Position numbers and translations under genes: made by a program. Below the pieces are notes generated by a model, which did not search any database, was not told where the DNA came from, and saw only the letters and a list, made by a program, of their open reading frames with translations. Source: Gigantopelta aegis (Eukaryota > Mollusca > Gastropoda > Neomphalida > Peltospiridae). From it: 64,000 nucleotides of DNA. The DNA is taken from positions 50,877,253 to 50,941,252 of the forward strand of contig NC_054712.1 of the NCBI RefSeq assembly GCF_016097555.1. The letters are read 5' to 3'. Each line of letters starts with the position of its first letter. The first letter of the stretch is position 1. Shown here piece by piece: positions 34,858 to 46,555 of the stretch.

Positions 34858-34981
34858 TGTTATGATAATCTGGTTTTAAGTTAAATCTGGCTTTGGGTTA
34901 TGTAATATGGAAGACTATGTGTTTCGCTGGCTGGAGAGAATAAAATATAACTGTGGCGGACATATCTCATTATGTCCTATC
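34858..34981 (+). mobile_element. 3' LTR (partial) of the retrotransposon fossil
   Basis: It begins TGTTATGATAATCTGG right after GGGGGGAGA, as the family requires, and appears identical to the start of the 5' LTR. Sequence matching 55,757 onward follows. Confidence 0.85.
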
Positions 34982-35378
34982 TTTTATTTACGGTTATTTG
35001 GCGTCGGAAATATGGTTAAGGATCACGCAGATACTGAGTGAGGAAACCCGCTGTCAACACTTCATGGGCTACTCTTTTCAATTAGCAGCAAGTGATCTTT
35101 TATATGCACCATCCCACAGACATGATAGCGTATACCACGGCCTTTGTTACATCAGTTGTGTAGCACTGGTTGGAACGAGAAATAGCGCAATGGGTCCACT
35201 GATGGGGATCGATTCTAGACCGACCGTGCATCAAGCGGACGCTTTACCACTGGGCTACGTCTCGCCCCTCACCAATAAAAAAAGAAAGAAAGAAATGTTT
35301 TATTTAACGACGCACTAAACACATTTTATTTACGGTTATATGGCGTCAGGACATATCGTTAAGGACCACACAGATTTT
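34982..35378 (-). mobile_element. Two SINE-B copies, minus strand, second cut by the gap
   Basis: The first runs from TTTTATTTACGGTTATTTGG to the tRNA-like head ACCGACCGTGCATCAAGCGG (about 35,270). After CTCACCAATAAAAAAAG a second begins with ATGTTTTATTTAACGACGCA and is lost at the N gap. The same pair, with the same junction, lies at 55,757-56,151. Confidence 0.9.
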
Positions 35379-35578
35379 NNNNNNNNNNNNNNNNNNNNNN
35401 NNNNNNNNNNNNNNNNNNNNNNNNNNNNNNNNNNNNNNNNNNNNNNNNNNNNNNNNNNNNNNNNNNNNNNNNNNNNNNNNNNNNNNNNNNNNNNNNNNNN
35501 NNNNNNNNNNNNNNNNNNNNNNNNNNNNNNNNNNNNNNNNNNNNNNNNNNNNNNNNNNNNNNNNNNNNNNNNNNNNNN
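35379..35578. other. Assembly gap, exactly 200 N
   Basis: A scaffold join of placeholder length. The sequences on either side both belong to the duplicated 20-kb block, from its right end and its left end. Confidence 0.98.
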
Positions 35579-36462
35579 AACTCGACTTCGTGACCAAGGC
35601 AAAACTCGTCTATATTCATCCGACTACTGGTCGCAACTCTCAGTGTGAGATTCTGGACTTGCATGTTCATGCAGCACCTTATTCCCAGGTGCTGTCCCCT
35701 TCTTGAACTGTGTCTTTCGTCGTTGTATTGCCTTCCATGGATGTGACTCGTGTATAAACAGTGAAATACTTATTGTGGTATTGCATGTCCACCCTTATAT
35801 ATATATATCAGTTCATATGTGATGTCACGTTCAGTTCTGATGCATTAAAAACATTTCAATGCAGTGGCAGTTGACAGCTTTTTTCTGTTCACTGTGCATT
35901 CGGTACTGCATCTTTGCAGACTGGTGCCCTGTCCTCTGCAGTCAGGTGTGACCTGTTACGGTGTGCAGACACCTTGCTAATACCCTCACCAGAATGATAC
36001 TCGAGCAGTCCTAATTTGTAATTGGCATATGTTGACTGTGTGCAGTATCCTGCAATTTACAGATTTAAAGATTAAAGATTTGTTTTTTAAAAAAGAGAAC
36101 TTTGTGGGAATTTCTTTTTGAAAATGTATAATTTAAATTAAATTGAATTTTTTTTGGAAAAAATCATATTCCTGCCAACTGCTATATTTCAATTGCAGAG
36201 AACACAATAAGGAGCAAGTTTCTTTTGTTGTTAGAAAAATGTCTGTAACTTTTAAAGTTATTGCATAATTACTAGTCCACTATGGGAATAAGTTGACGCA
36301 GATTGCCGCCTTTTGCGGCACAGGCCAGTCCCCCATTTCACAGGCCTCCATAGCCATATTGGTATCAAATATTCTTTTTATTGCCTGTATGCAACTTGAC
36401 ATATGTATTTAAATGCCATATGTGAGTTTGAGTGTCATGGTGAAAACAATTTTGGTATGATA
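35579..36462 (-). pseudogene. Mutator-like transposase N-terminus and flank, block B
   Basis: The contig opens inside the transposase N-terminal region at the equivalent of 15,515 and continues through its start (about 35,738) and upstream flank to the 462-base repeat. Small indels relative to block A are frequent, in keeping with allelic divergence or read error. Confidence 0.75.
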
Positions 36463-36924
36463 GGCCTAAGACTAGAGTTATCCACCCATTTGGTTGTCCA
36501 AAATACGGAAACTAATGCGAGAAAATTTAGTTTTCTTGTGATGTGATTAATGGCTGGGGAGCTGCTTAGTATACTGGATTGTTACACTGGATTTGACAGG
36601 TAAGAGGATGCAGTTAGTGAATATGTGCACTTGGTTTACACTGGATACTGCATAATGTCCCCCAGAGCACATTGAAGTCGTGCAAAATTTGTGTAAAATG
36701 CAGAGGAATGGGTGTGATTCGGTCCCTTGGCCCACGTGTGTTTGTTTACATTGATATAACGCGGAAAAGAGCTGGACAACAGATGTCGTCCTTTCGAGTG
36801 TTCAATGGGCCCAGGCAGGTAATGTTTCTCGTGAAATGCTAATGGCCTGGTGAAATTAATAAAAGTGCTACAGCCACTGGGGCTACATGAGAATATATAG
36901 TGAAATTAATTGTGGTCTGAGGCC
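36463..36924 (+). repeat. 462-base repeat unit, block B
   Basis: Equivalent to 16,395-16,856. The left end reads GGCCTAAGAC (one change from GGCCTCAGAC) and the right end GTCTGAGGCC. AGAAGAGC follows as in block A. Confidence 0.88.
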
Positions 36925-37159
36925 AGAAGAGCTAAGTTTAATGGTAATGCAAAAAACACTATAAAACACGTTCGATTGGCATAAACGTAACCACAGTCAA
37001 CGTTTTGTCTGAAACGCAAAAGCGCAATCCTGAGAGAAGCACGTGCATCAGGACGTTCTTACACTTTGCATGCCGAAACCTCCGTTGGTAGGGCATAAAA
37101 GGCCAAACCAGCAGTTATTCAAACAGACCACATAACGACAATGCAATAATGCCATTGGA

Positions 37160-37530
37160 TGATTGCAAGCAGGGACAACTCAACAAGCTGTGGCAAGGCA
37201 CTTTGTCGTCTCCAGACAGACCATCTCTGCTTTATGGGCACGGTAAAACACCACTCAAAGTGTTAATGACAGGCCAAGGTCAGGTCGTCCCAGAGTAACC
37301 ACCGCCGCTCAAGATCGATACATCCGGGTGTGTCATCTTCGAAATCGAAGCACAACAGCAACAACCACAGCAACACAAATCCCTGGACTACACATAATTT
37401 TTGACCAGACAGTTCGTAATCGGCCGCATGAGTGGCGGAACATTCCATAACGTGTTGTGCAACATTTGATTGCTTCCATATGTCGCCGTTGTAAAGCTGT
37501 CATCAGGGCTCGTGGTGGTCATAACGATAC
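37160..37530 (+). pseudogene. Tc1-like transposase remnant, block B
   Basis: It shares the internal deletion seen at 17,095-17,463, joining the helix-turn-helix part to the extreme C-terminus. The frame is additionally disturbed by small differences, so no long ORF remains on the plus strand. Confidence 0.75.
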
Positions 37531-38788
37531 TGACATTTTGCCCACCCCCTGTGTCACACATACATATTATGCCTGTGTACATGTTTCCAGGTGGATTCCT
37601 AGAGATATTGTTTTCGAACATGTACAGAGTAAACCCCGTCCATGGCGTCTTGATCTTTGGTTTGCTTGTATCAATGTCTACCAGGTATTTGGGTTGTTTT
37701 TTTAAACTTTGAAAATCAATATTATGTTTCTTTTTTTTAATGTATATTTTCAATTTCACGTTTGAACATAAAACATGATTAATAAATTATGAACATGACG
37801 AGGCAGATAAAACATATATGTCTAAGCTATTAGGTGAACGATAGAGCTGACACTGCGACTGAGAACCCCCAAGGGGATCACAGCTGAGCTTCCGTCCTTG
37901 GGGTCCCCGCTTCGGTTCGTTATATTCGGTCTATGTATTTTCGGTCTATGTATTTTCATGTATAGAATAACGAATATTTATAAGATACATTATACATATA
38001 TTTGTTGACACGTTATTGCCATGGTTATAGTCTTTAGCTGATAAGCTGGGGGCAACAATTAAAAATCCATAGTGTCCTTGACTGCTGCACTTTTAGTTTC
38101 ACACTACATTGGGTCTGATTGCTAGCCCTAACTAAGTTGTTGCATAAATGGAAGGTGCCGCAATAACAATAATTCCCAGTCTGGAGCTCGACGCGGTAAG
38201 ACGTGTATGTTCCACTTGTGCATACTGCACGTGTTTTTGTGTGCTCGACTTGGGAAACCTCTAGTTTATTTTGTTTTTGTCAGCGAAATGGAATTTTCTA
38301 CTGGCATGTATGCGGCCATTGGAACTGATTGAACGCTGGAACACTTCTCGTTTCGACAACCTGCACCACCAGGTTGGATTCATTTTAGCGAGGTCCCTTA
38401 CCTCCACGTCATTTCTCCGGCTGACTTATGTCCACTTGTTTTTCCATGACTCGTATGACGGCCATTCTGCAGAACGCCACGGTTGTTCGCGTTTAGTCTC
38501 TACATGTCAAAGCCTGTCCTAGCAGCACTGGAAGATTGACCGCCCCACTCTAAGAAGAAATAGGAAGCGGGGTCGGCCCCTACTACTAATTTTTCTAGAC
38601 TTTACTTTGGCCCGTCTGCACCACTATACAAAACCATAATCTCTCTCGTTCAGACGGATCCGGCTTCTCAAGATCTGTATTTCAGCACAGCACTACGCAT
38701 TCAACGTCTATTGACTGTCAATCTAGGGGTTTTCTTGACGGGATGCACCCATCTCGTCCCTACAAGGTGTGCACCCTAGCGGCCTTAA
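37531..38788. other. No gene recognised (block B equivalent of 17,464-18,732)
   Basis: Same content as in block A, with scattered single-base indels. Confidence 0.4.
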
Positions 38789-39430
38789 AGAGGCCATATA
38801 GATCGGACTTCGTTCAAAATTTTATGTCGAAATTACTTTCTTTTTAAAATAATTATTAATAATGCGATCCTCTCTTCTTTCTCTTATTTACTTTTGGACT
38901 GTCCTTCTGAAATACTCCAAATTATATGAATATTCGGCCGAGCAGTCAATTCTTTTTTATATTTTGCTTGTAACTTTTTACTTTATTCTTTTAAAATTCT
39001 ATAAATTTTTTTTACTAATTGCTATTTTTCAGAATTCTGCCCATTTTCTGCCCCCCTCCCCCCCCCCCCCCCCCCCCCCCCCCCGTCCCGGACCTAGTCA
39101 GCGAAGTCAGAGATTGTGCCCGGGAGAGACGTGCTTGAACCGTAATTGAATATAGGCACGTTAATATGTCATCCAATCCAATAATAATTAATTGAATCAT
39201 ACTTGCACGCTACATATACAAATTACATTTGAATATAGTTGTAAATGTTACGCTGTGACAATACCAAAATCATTACCTGGTAATATCAGTTCCGGTGGGC
39301 CAGCCACTTGGACCAGCCACCTAGACCAGCCACATGGACCTCTCGTACTGCCGTTGTCTCTGCTGGGCTCGAGTCATTCAGGCTTCTAGATGCTGCTGCT
39401 CCTTGTTTCTTTGTTCTCCATTGATGTGCT
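38789..39430 (+). repeat. Repeat family D and short minisatellite, block B
   Basis: Family D occupies 38,789-39,188, with a C tract near 39,057-39,084. The 13-base minisatellite is reduced to three units (39,300-39,340). Confidence 0.7.
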
Positions 39431-39706
39431 TTTACCGGCCTCGGTGGTGTCGTGGTTAAGCCATCGGACATAAGGCTGGTAGTTAGTAGGTTCGCAGCCC
39501 GGTACCGGCTCCCACCCAGAGCGAGTTTTAATGACTCAGTGGGTAGGTGTAAGACCACTGCACCTACTTCTCTCTCACTAACCACTAACAACTAACCACT
39601 AATCACTGCCCTGAACAGACAGCCCAGATAGCTGAAGTGTGTGTGTCCAGTGTGCTTGAACCTTATCTGGATATAAGCACGAAAATAAGTTGAAATAAAG
39701 AAATAA
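39431..39706 (+). mobile_element. SINE-C, full length, block B
   Basis: Same locus as 19,511-19,795, with the A box, B box and tail intact. It differs by a short deletion in GTGTCCAGTGTGCTTGAACC. Confidence 0.9.
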
Positions 39707-40620
39707 AAGATGTGGTTTTCTTTGCCTTTGGTTTGATTGGTTTAGTCGAAGGAAATACAGATTTTGGAGGGGCGTACAATCCCGTACGCCTGTCAAGAAA
39801 TATGTAAGGAATTTATTACCTTTTATATCTTTGTTTTATAAATAAACTAAAATTACACTAACATTTTGAGTTTGAGTTTGAGTTTAATAACATAACATAA
39901 CATCAAATTCCTAAAAATGTATTGAATGTTTGTTTTATTAACAAATAACTATACACGGTATTACTGGTGGGTTTTGTTGGCTGTTTGGGTATTAAGAGTG
40001 TCAACAAGGATTCCGGGTGGTTGTACCCTGAAATCCTGTGTTACGCAAAGAGAGTCAAATCTTAGTACCTTATTATCTTACGTGTTTTAACCCGCAGCCA
40101 AACAAACATATTTGTCGTGTTGTACTAACATGTAGAACCTGTCAAAAAGCATGTCAAGTTATTACTTAAAATATGTTCGTGATAATTAGCCCAAATTCTC
40201 AGTCTGATTAAAATTAGCTCTGCTGGGTCTGTCAGTAGATCTAACAGCATTGCGTGGACTCCCATGTCCAGGTGACATATCATCTATAAATAACAATTTT
40301 AATATCGACCAATTACACTTCGCCTTTTATAGCGTTATTCGGGAGTAATACAAATTCTAAAAATATGGGGCGAGACTATTTATGCAGGGGGAAAAGTGCA
40401 GTAATAAACTCTGGATTGTATACTAGTATAAACAGATTTTATGGCTACACCATCACGGTTTTTTGTTTCGTCTTGAAACGAATTTTATATAAAATTTTAT
40501 ATTGCAATTAGTTTCCGGCATACTTCGTAATTCACCCGAATCATTTCGTATACCCTCGGCATAATCCCGAATGTTTTCAAATTCTTTTCAAATCACTGCA
40601 CACTCCGATTTCAACTCGCT

Positions 40621-41162
40621 ATGAAACAATATGTTGCTGTTTGTGCTCCGGAGCTACCCCCCTACCTGGGGGGACTGTTAGCTAGTTACGGCGTGCTCCG
40701 TGAGTATCGAGTCGCGTACACTGGGTCACGGGCGACTGTAGCCTTAGTGTACTGCGAGCTCGATACCCCGAAGAGGAAGAGAAGAGGATGTGGAAAGAGG
40801 AGACGTGGAAAGAGGAGACGAGCGCCAGGGGCGACACAGGGGGAACCAAACCTGGCGGCTCAACCGCCAGCGGCGGTTCCATCTGCGTCGTCGCCCACTC
40901 CATCTACTCGGCGGAAGGAGACCAGCTCGCCACAGGCGGATAAGTCGACGGACGCGACCAGCGGGACACTGGACACTGCCATGTACCAGTCACTACCGCG
41001 ACGGTCCACTTCTACTCCCAAGCCGACTCCGGTGAAGCGGTTAACTTTACCTACCGCTCCCGTTGAGTCGGCAATGGATACAGTTGTTGCCGCGGCTGCT
41101 AAGCGAAAAGCCGTCACACCACCAGACGACCACCCTGTTAAGTCGAAGCCGCCTGCTCCAAC

Positions 41163-41205
<43 letters not shown>

Positions 41206-41268
41206 GCCTACTGCAGAGGAGGACATATACCCGTGGGAGTTGGCCTTGGGGAAACTCAAGAGACAATT
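40621..41268 (+). CDS. Unrecognised ORF family, 5' part (block B)
   Basis: The ORF starts at ATG 40,621 with MKQYVAVCAPELPP. An ordered N-terminus (about residues 1-45, LGGLLASYGVLREYRVAYTG) is followed by a strongly basic run (KRKRRGCGKRRRGKRRR, about residues 51-68), then a Pro/Ser/Thr/Ala-rich middle with AMDTVVAAAAKRKAVTPP, and a (CA)n-encoded HT repeat near the end. The reading frame is interrupted at 41,273 by a 2.16-kb transposon. After it, 43,438-43,758 carries matching downstream sequence (WKPLSDGTHYEL, then MVTHRRQQIFRQAILLHQMD to a stop). I know no family that fits. It could be a host gene with nuclear localisation or an ORF of an undescribed mobile element. In block A it is damaged differently. 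Confidence 0.5.
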
Positions 41269-41272
41269 CCGG

Positions 41273-43433
41273 TGTAAACGGAATGCAAGTCCGTAGGAAC
41301 AGTGGTCTGCCCGGACTTAATCTCCTAGGAATGCAAGTCCTACGTCTAATATACCTAGGAATGCAAGTCCTAGGACTTATGTAATATTTGTAAATGTAAT
41401 ATTTGCGTTATAGACATTATCTTGTTATTATATAATTTTAAGTTTGTGCCTTTCTGTCAATAATGTTGCAGGCGCGTGTACATAGGGTGTGGGGTGGGGT
41501 GGCGTGTACTAAACACCCCTCTTCAAAGCAAATTTCTTGACCTGTCCCCTGCATAGCTTACTGAACATGAACCTGCTTTGTCAAGTTTGCTCATTTTAAA
41601 AATTAATTTGGTCTAACATATGACATATCAGACTCTAGCCTCTATGATATCTTAGTCCCAACAAACCATACCATCGATAAACAAATATGTTAAATGGTTT
41701 TCATTAATATTTATCAATTAATAGAAATATCAATGACTAAGAGTGGGTTTTAGCAGCTCAATGGGCTACTACACCGACTAAAACAAAACAGTAATCCCTG
41801 AAGAATTATCATACTGTCAATAATATGCACACACAATTTACAAAGATTCTTTTAAACAGACTAACTACTCATGACACTTTTACTCCTGACCGTTTTGATC
41901 GTAATAGGCATTCAGACTCCCTTTTTGGGAGAAGGGGTGGGGGACGCATGCTGATTATTGCCCGAATGAAACGAAAATGTCCGAATCTGAAACACACCGT
42001 ATATTTATAGTTGCATTACTACCAAGACGCTAAATAGGATTCCAAACAAATCAGTCTGCATTTTTACATGGATTACAACTAATATTTTGAGTAAAATTAT
42101 GGAAATGCATGGTGAAGATTTTAGGCCAGCTCATTTTGCCCGAACGTGTCCACACACCCCCCCCCCTCCCCCACTGGGGGAGTGACCCCCCGCCCCGACT
42201 CACACCTCCACCCAGTCTCGAACGCTTATGATGTTCCTAACGGCCAGGTATAACAATACAGAGACCCTTTCCCCAACTCATATCTTATGCTTTTTATGGT
42301 CGAAACTGCCACAAGGCTAATTAATTTCAAATGTTTTGATACTATTTTTAATTGTTCATCAATAAAAGTCAAATTTTCATGCTTATTATTTCTGTTATTT
42401 TATATTGTAGTAACTGATCATTATAGTACTAGTTATAAGTACTGACTACTACAACTAAGTACAGTTTTTAAAGTTTTATTTCAGGGATTTTCAGGAATCA
42501 TATAATATATGTAATAAGCAAACTATCGAAAATAAATTCCAGAGGACTAGGAATACTAGGATTGAAAGTTCTGTGGACTAGGAGTACCAGGAATAAAAGT
42601 CCCACGGACTTACATTCCTCGAAATGCACGTCCCACATACTTAAATTCCTAGGAATACAGGTCCCACAGGAATGGAAGTCCGATCGGACAAAAATTAAGA
42701 AAATCACAATTAATCAGATTGTGACTTACCGTCAAAATATAAACTTACAAAACATATTATTAAAAATTATGTTGGTGCATATAGAAATTGTCTTTTGTTG
42801 TTCACCAAATGTTAGTTTTTTTGGAGTTACCAGTTTTCATATATATATTTTTAAAACAATTTTGGGCTACATATTGAGGGGGGGGGGGGGGTATATTTCT
42901 TCGTGTTGAACACATGGACATAGCCTACTTTATATCTGTAGTTGCTTTATACACTTTTGAAAAAAGCAAGATATTCGTCCTACTTCAATATTGTAACAAA
43001 AATGTAAGACGATTACAAAAATTCACTCACGTGTCTGATCCACAAGTCTATGACGTAATAAAAAATTAAGTTGATACTCAAACTTAAATGTTTTTTTTGA
43101 TATGGAGATTTGAACCCACAATAATCTTAAGAGACTCGTACACTTATCCATCACACTACGATGGAAGGCTGCCAAAACCTCACTTGTTTTCTCATGTCTT
43201 TCTGGTAGCTCGTGCAAATTGCTGAGTATAATAAACGGACATCTAATGTGCCGGACTAGTATTTCTGTAGAAGGAATTTAAGTCCGGTAGGAATACAAGT
43301 CCTAGGATAAAAACAACTTAAAAATAAACCAGGAATGAAAGTCCGGGTAGGACTATGGTTCCTAAGCTATGGAGGTCCGATAGGACTACTGTTCCTAGGA
43401 ACCGAGATCCTACGGACCTGCGTTCCTTTTACA
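41273..43433. mobile_element. 2.16-kb TGT...ACA DNA element with CCGG target duplication
   Basis: The left end is TGTAAACGGAATGCAAGTCC and the right end inverted is TGTAAAAGGAACGCAGGTCC. CCGG lies at 41,269-41,272 and 43,434-43,437. Block A has the uninterrupted site TTCCGGGAC at about 21,225-21,235, proving an insertion. Many short subterminal repeats of the type GGAATGCAAGTCC or TAGGAATACAAGTCC, in both orientations, cluster within the first 130 and last 900 bases. No transposase was recognised, so it is non-autonomous. TGT...ACA ends with a 4-base duplication recall Ginger-type transposons, but that assignment is tentative. Confidence 0.88.
43090..43170 (-). other. tRNA-like segment inside the TGT...ACA element
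   Basis: The reverse strand reads TAGTGTGATGGATAAGTGTA (A-box like), CGAGTCTCTTAAGATTA (anticodon-loop like) and GTGGGTTCAAATCTCCATAT (B-box like) at tRNA spacing. The acceptor stem is not convincing. It may be a captured tRNA pseudogene. Confidence 0.4.
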
Positions 43434-43758
43434 CCGGGACTACGTCCAAGGGGATACAACAGACACGAAGACGTTAAGAGAACGGTACAGCAACCAGAAA
43501 TGGAAGCCACTGTCGGATGGGACTCACTACGAGCTGCACACCCTACAGTTCAACAACGCGACGGGACTTATGGTGACACACCGGCGCCAGCAGATCTTCA
43601 GACAAGCGATTCTTCTACATCAGATGGACAGCCCAACTATCCACCGAATCGTCAAGACGATCTGCGGCGCCGGTTACAACATCGTCATCCAGGCCTTGCT
43701 CGGCAGGAAGCACCTGATCCCATCACTGACTGCTGGACCGGTCCTCAACTCTCCATAG

Positions 43759-44287
43759 GCGCCAACCTCTCTTAGGACAGGCACCTCCTGTTTGGGCTTA
43801 GTTGGACTTAAAACATTTCGGCCGTAGTTAAAAAAATTATGTTTATAAAAAAAAATTGTAAACAGTCCGACACAGTTTATTTTGACAGCCCGTCTAAATT
43901 GCTAAAATCACCTTAAAACCTTTTCGGTCGAGCACTCTAATTTTATTGTTTGGACTTAAATTTGTATAGCTCATTTTCCTTTCGGTCTTTGACCAACTAC
44001 TAAATTCGTATTCCAAATTCCGCCCACCTCAAAACTTATTAACCCCCCCCCCCCCCCCCCCCCCTCCCCCGGCCCGGACCATATAGATCGGACTTTAAAC
44101 TTTTAGACCTTCGTTCAAAATTTTATGTCGAAATTACTTCTTTTTTTTTTTAAATATTATTAAATAGTCCGATCCTCTCTTCTTTCTATTATTTATTTTT
44201 GGACTGTCCTTCAAAAATGCTCCAAATTATATAAATATTCGGCCGAGCAGTCAATTCATTTTAATTTTGGCTTGTAATTTTTTTTTT
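43759..44287. other. Non-coding; present in block B, deleted in A
   Basis: It includes a C tract (44,043-44,064) and a partial repeat-D block. Most of it (43,602-44,245) is missing from block A. Confidence 0.6.
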
Positions 44288-44755
44288 TTTTTTAAATCCA
44301 TTCCCCCCCATCCCCTCCCACTCCCCCGTTAAACTAGTAATCTATCTAATTTCTTTTTGACCGCCCAATCTAATCTAGCGAACAAATTTAATGAGTAGAT
44401 TTTTTTTTTTTTTTTTAATTAATTATATTAATTTGAGATGCGCATCAAAATTTTAAAGGCCCACTAATTAATTTTGGATGTAAATTTCAAAATTGTCCCC
44501 TTAATTTTTTTCTGTCCCGGAGCAAGTCACTGGCTATCCAGAGACAGGCCCCGGGACGGACATGCTCGAAACTCTAGTGGTAAACATTATTCACACTCGC
44601 ACTCGCACTCAAAACACTGGCATGATTTTGCAAGTAAGGTTTTGATTGGTCGAATGAAAGATCAACTGGACATGAGCTCCAACGGGCTGCTGTTAGATCC
44701 ACATGTAATAATGGAGCTAATTTTAATTAGATTGCCCAAATTCTAACACGGTAAC
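44288..44755 (+). repeat. Repeat family E, block B
   Basis: Matches 21,421-21,900, with an extra 50 bases (CCCGGAGCAAGTCACTGGCT region). Confidence 0.65.
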
Positions 44756-45214
44756 TGATTACGCAATGCTATATTCTAGCATTAGCTTCTAATACGCGAA
44801 AAACTACAATCTAGCGCATTTTTTGGGCCAAACGTGCTCAAGAAATCTTCAAATAAAAAGCAAAAATAAAATTTACCGAATTGTGGTATTCCCAAACATA
44901 ATGAATTCAAGACTTTTAACAAATGTAAGCAGCGAAGCGTGTTGGGCAAAATTTCGTCGGTCTCATCCGCAGTTTGTATTTTCGTACAACCAGTTGAGCT
45001 TGTCACGTGACATTTCTTACACCCCGGCAAATTCTATATTTTCCCGAAAAATCCTGTATTTTCCCACAAATGACACAAAGTACTTGTGGTATGCATTGGC
45101 TATGGGCAATCAAAACGCATGGAATTTATCTAAACGGTAATAAAATGTCATACCACGTAATGCGATATAATGCAATATGTATATTCCTCGAGTAACCTTG
45201 CTGCGGCCTATTAA

Positions 45215-45596
45215 AGGGACATTCCTGAGTTTGCTGCATTGTAAGATGTTTCCGACTAATAAAATATTTCTACGATTAAACTTACATATTAAATATATGT
45301 TCTTGTTTAAAATATCAGTGTCTGTATATTCAATGTGTTTCTGGTCGTGTTAATATTTGTAAGAAGCCCAAACTGGATTTTGTCTTCTAATAATTTCGTA
45401 CGTACGAAAAAATTATATTTTAGGAAATAAAATAAATTTAACCTAGTATAAATATTAAAACGATCAAAAACACGTTTAATATAAAGCTACTAATATTTTA
45501 TGCAGAAAAATATATTTGATATGTAATTACAATCCTTAAAAAGTCTCTGTTAGTCGATAACATCTCAAAAATTGCAGCAAACTCAGGAATGTCCCT
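45215..45596 (+). mobile_element. TTAA-site MITE, copy 2 (block B only)
   Basis: 382 bases, with ends AGGGACATTCCTGAGTTTGC and its inverse, and TTAA at 45,211-45,214 and 45,597-45,600. Block A shows the empty site CTATTAACAG at 22,357-22,366, so TTAA target duplication and recent movement are both shown directly. Confidence 0.95.
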
Positions 45597-45739
45597 TTAA
45601 CAGAACGTGGTTTAAAGTACGGTCGATTTGATGAAATAATGTTTTACCTGGTTCATATTGCCATCAATCATCAGATGTTTATACCGATGCCAGGGGTTTT
45701 TTTTTGTGGGTTTTTTCTTTGGGGGTAGCAATTTAAAAA

Positions 45740-46051
45740 GTATGTTTTGTTTAACGACACCACTAGAAAACATTGATTTATTGATAATCGGCTAGCGAAT
45801 GTCGAACACTTGGTAATTGTGACATATAGTCTCAGGTAGGAAAACCACCACATTTTTCCATTAGTTGCAAGGGATCTTTTATAAGCACCATCCCATAGAC
45901 AGGATAGCACATACCACAACATTATATATACCAGTCTTGGTGCACTGGCAGGAACGAGAAATAGCCCAAATGGGCCCATCGACAGGGATCGATCCTAGAC
46001 CGACCGCGCATAAAGCGAGCGCTTTACCACTGGTCTACGTCCCGTCCTATG
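45740..46051 (-). mobile_element. SINE-A, full length, block B
   Basis: Same locus as 22,500-22,770, without the 36-base body deletion. Confidence 0.9.
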
Positions 46052-46468
46052 CCGTGATAATGCTTTAGTCTATTGTTGACATTCCTCACATCCTTCCGTA
46101 AACCGGAATATTGTTTTCCATGAGAGTGACGTGTTACGTGACTAAAAGTCTCATACAATGAATATGCAAAGCAGCCGAGACTTTGACAATGACAATGTTG
46201 TAAAACGTCAGCTTATTTTGGGTTGTTTAATATTGCACATCATTTGATATAGTCCTACCGTGACAAATGGACGAGTTCATATATTTCCCCCTGTATAAAA
46301 TGTTTATTATGCCTAATTGTATTTTCCTCATTTTGCAGTTTGTTTTTGTGAAGATTTTTTGTTTTGTTAATTCAACAAATTGATTCCGATTTCAAAGTTC
46401 ACGTATGTGCAGAGTCCTTAAAAAAAACAAGTTCTATGTAAATAAACCGGATTTGGGGATCAATTGGT

Positions 46469-46555
<87 letters not shown>

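Larger units (their letters stand above)
29664..34981 (+). mobile_element. LTR retrotransposon fossil, Gypsy-like, Gmr1-type gene order
   Basis: Parts in order: 5' LTR (29,664-30,603), primer-binding site (30,606), gag-like region (from 30,764, with a charged coiled-coil), a zinc knuckle CFYCKRMGHIRRDC (about 31,887), an aspartic protease motif DTGAERT (about 32,140), an integrase (about 32,930-33,640, HSGVRKTYQRILKQFHWP then DQGSNFTSKLF) with a GPY module (FQGPYIVEKK), a reverse transcriptase region (about 34,190-34,630, VRFCTDFRKVN), a polypurine tract (34,849-34,857) and the start of the 3' LTR. Integrase ahead of reverse transcriptase is the Gmr1-like arrangement within Gypsy-related elements. 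The copy is broken, with roughly three or four breaks, and incomplete. The shared LTR parts look identical, so the insertion is young. Confidence 0.85.
15515..35378 (+). repeat. 20-kb duplicated block, copy A (left contig end)
   Basis: This aligns in order and orientation with 35,579-56,151. Anchors: 15,515 with 35,579; 16,395 with 36,463; 19,511 with 39,431; 22,360 with 45,211; 29,663 with 52,863; 34,982 with 55,757; 35,378 with 56,151. The block ends exactly at the N gap. Confidence 0.92.
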
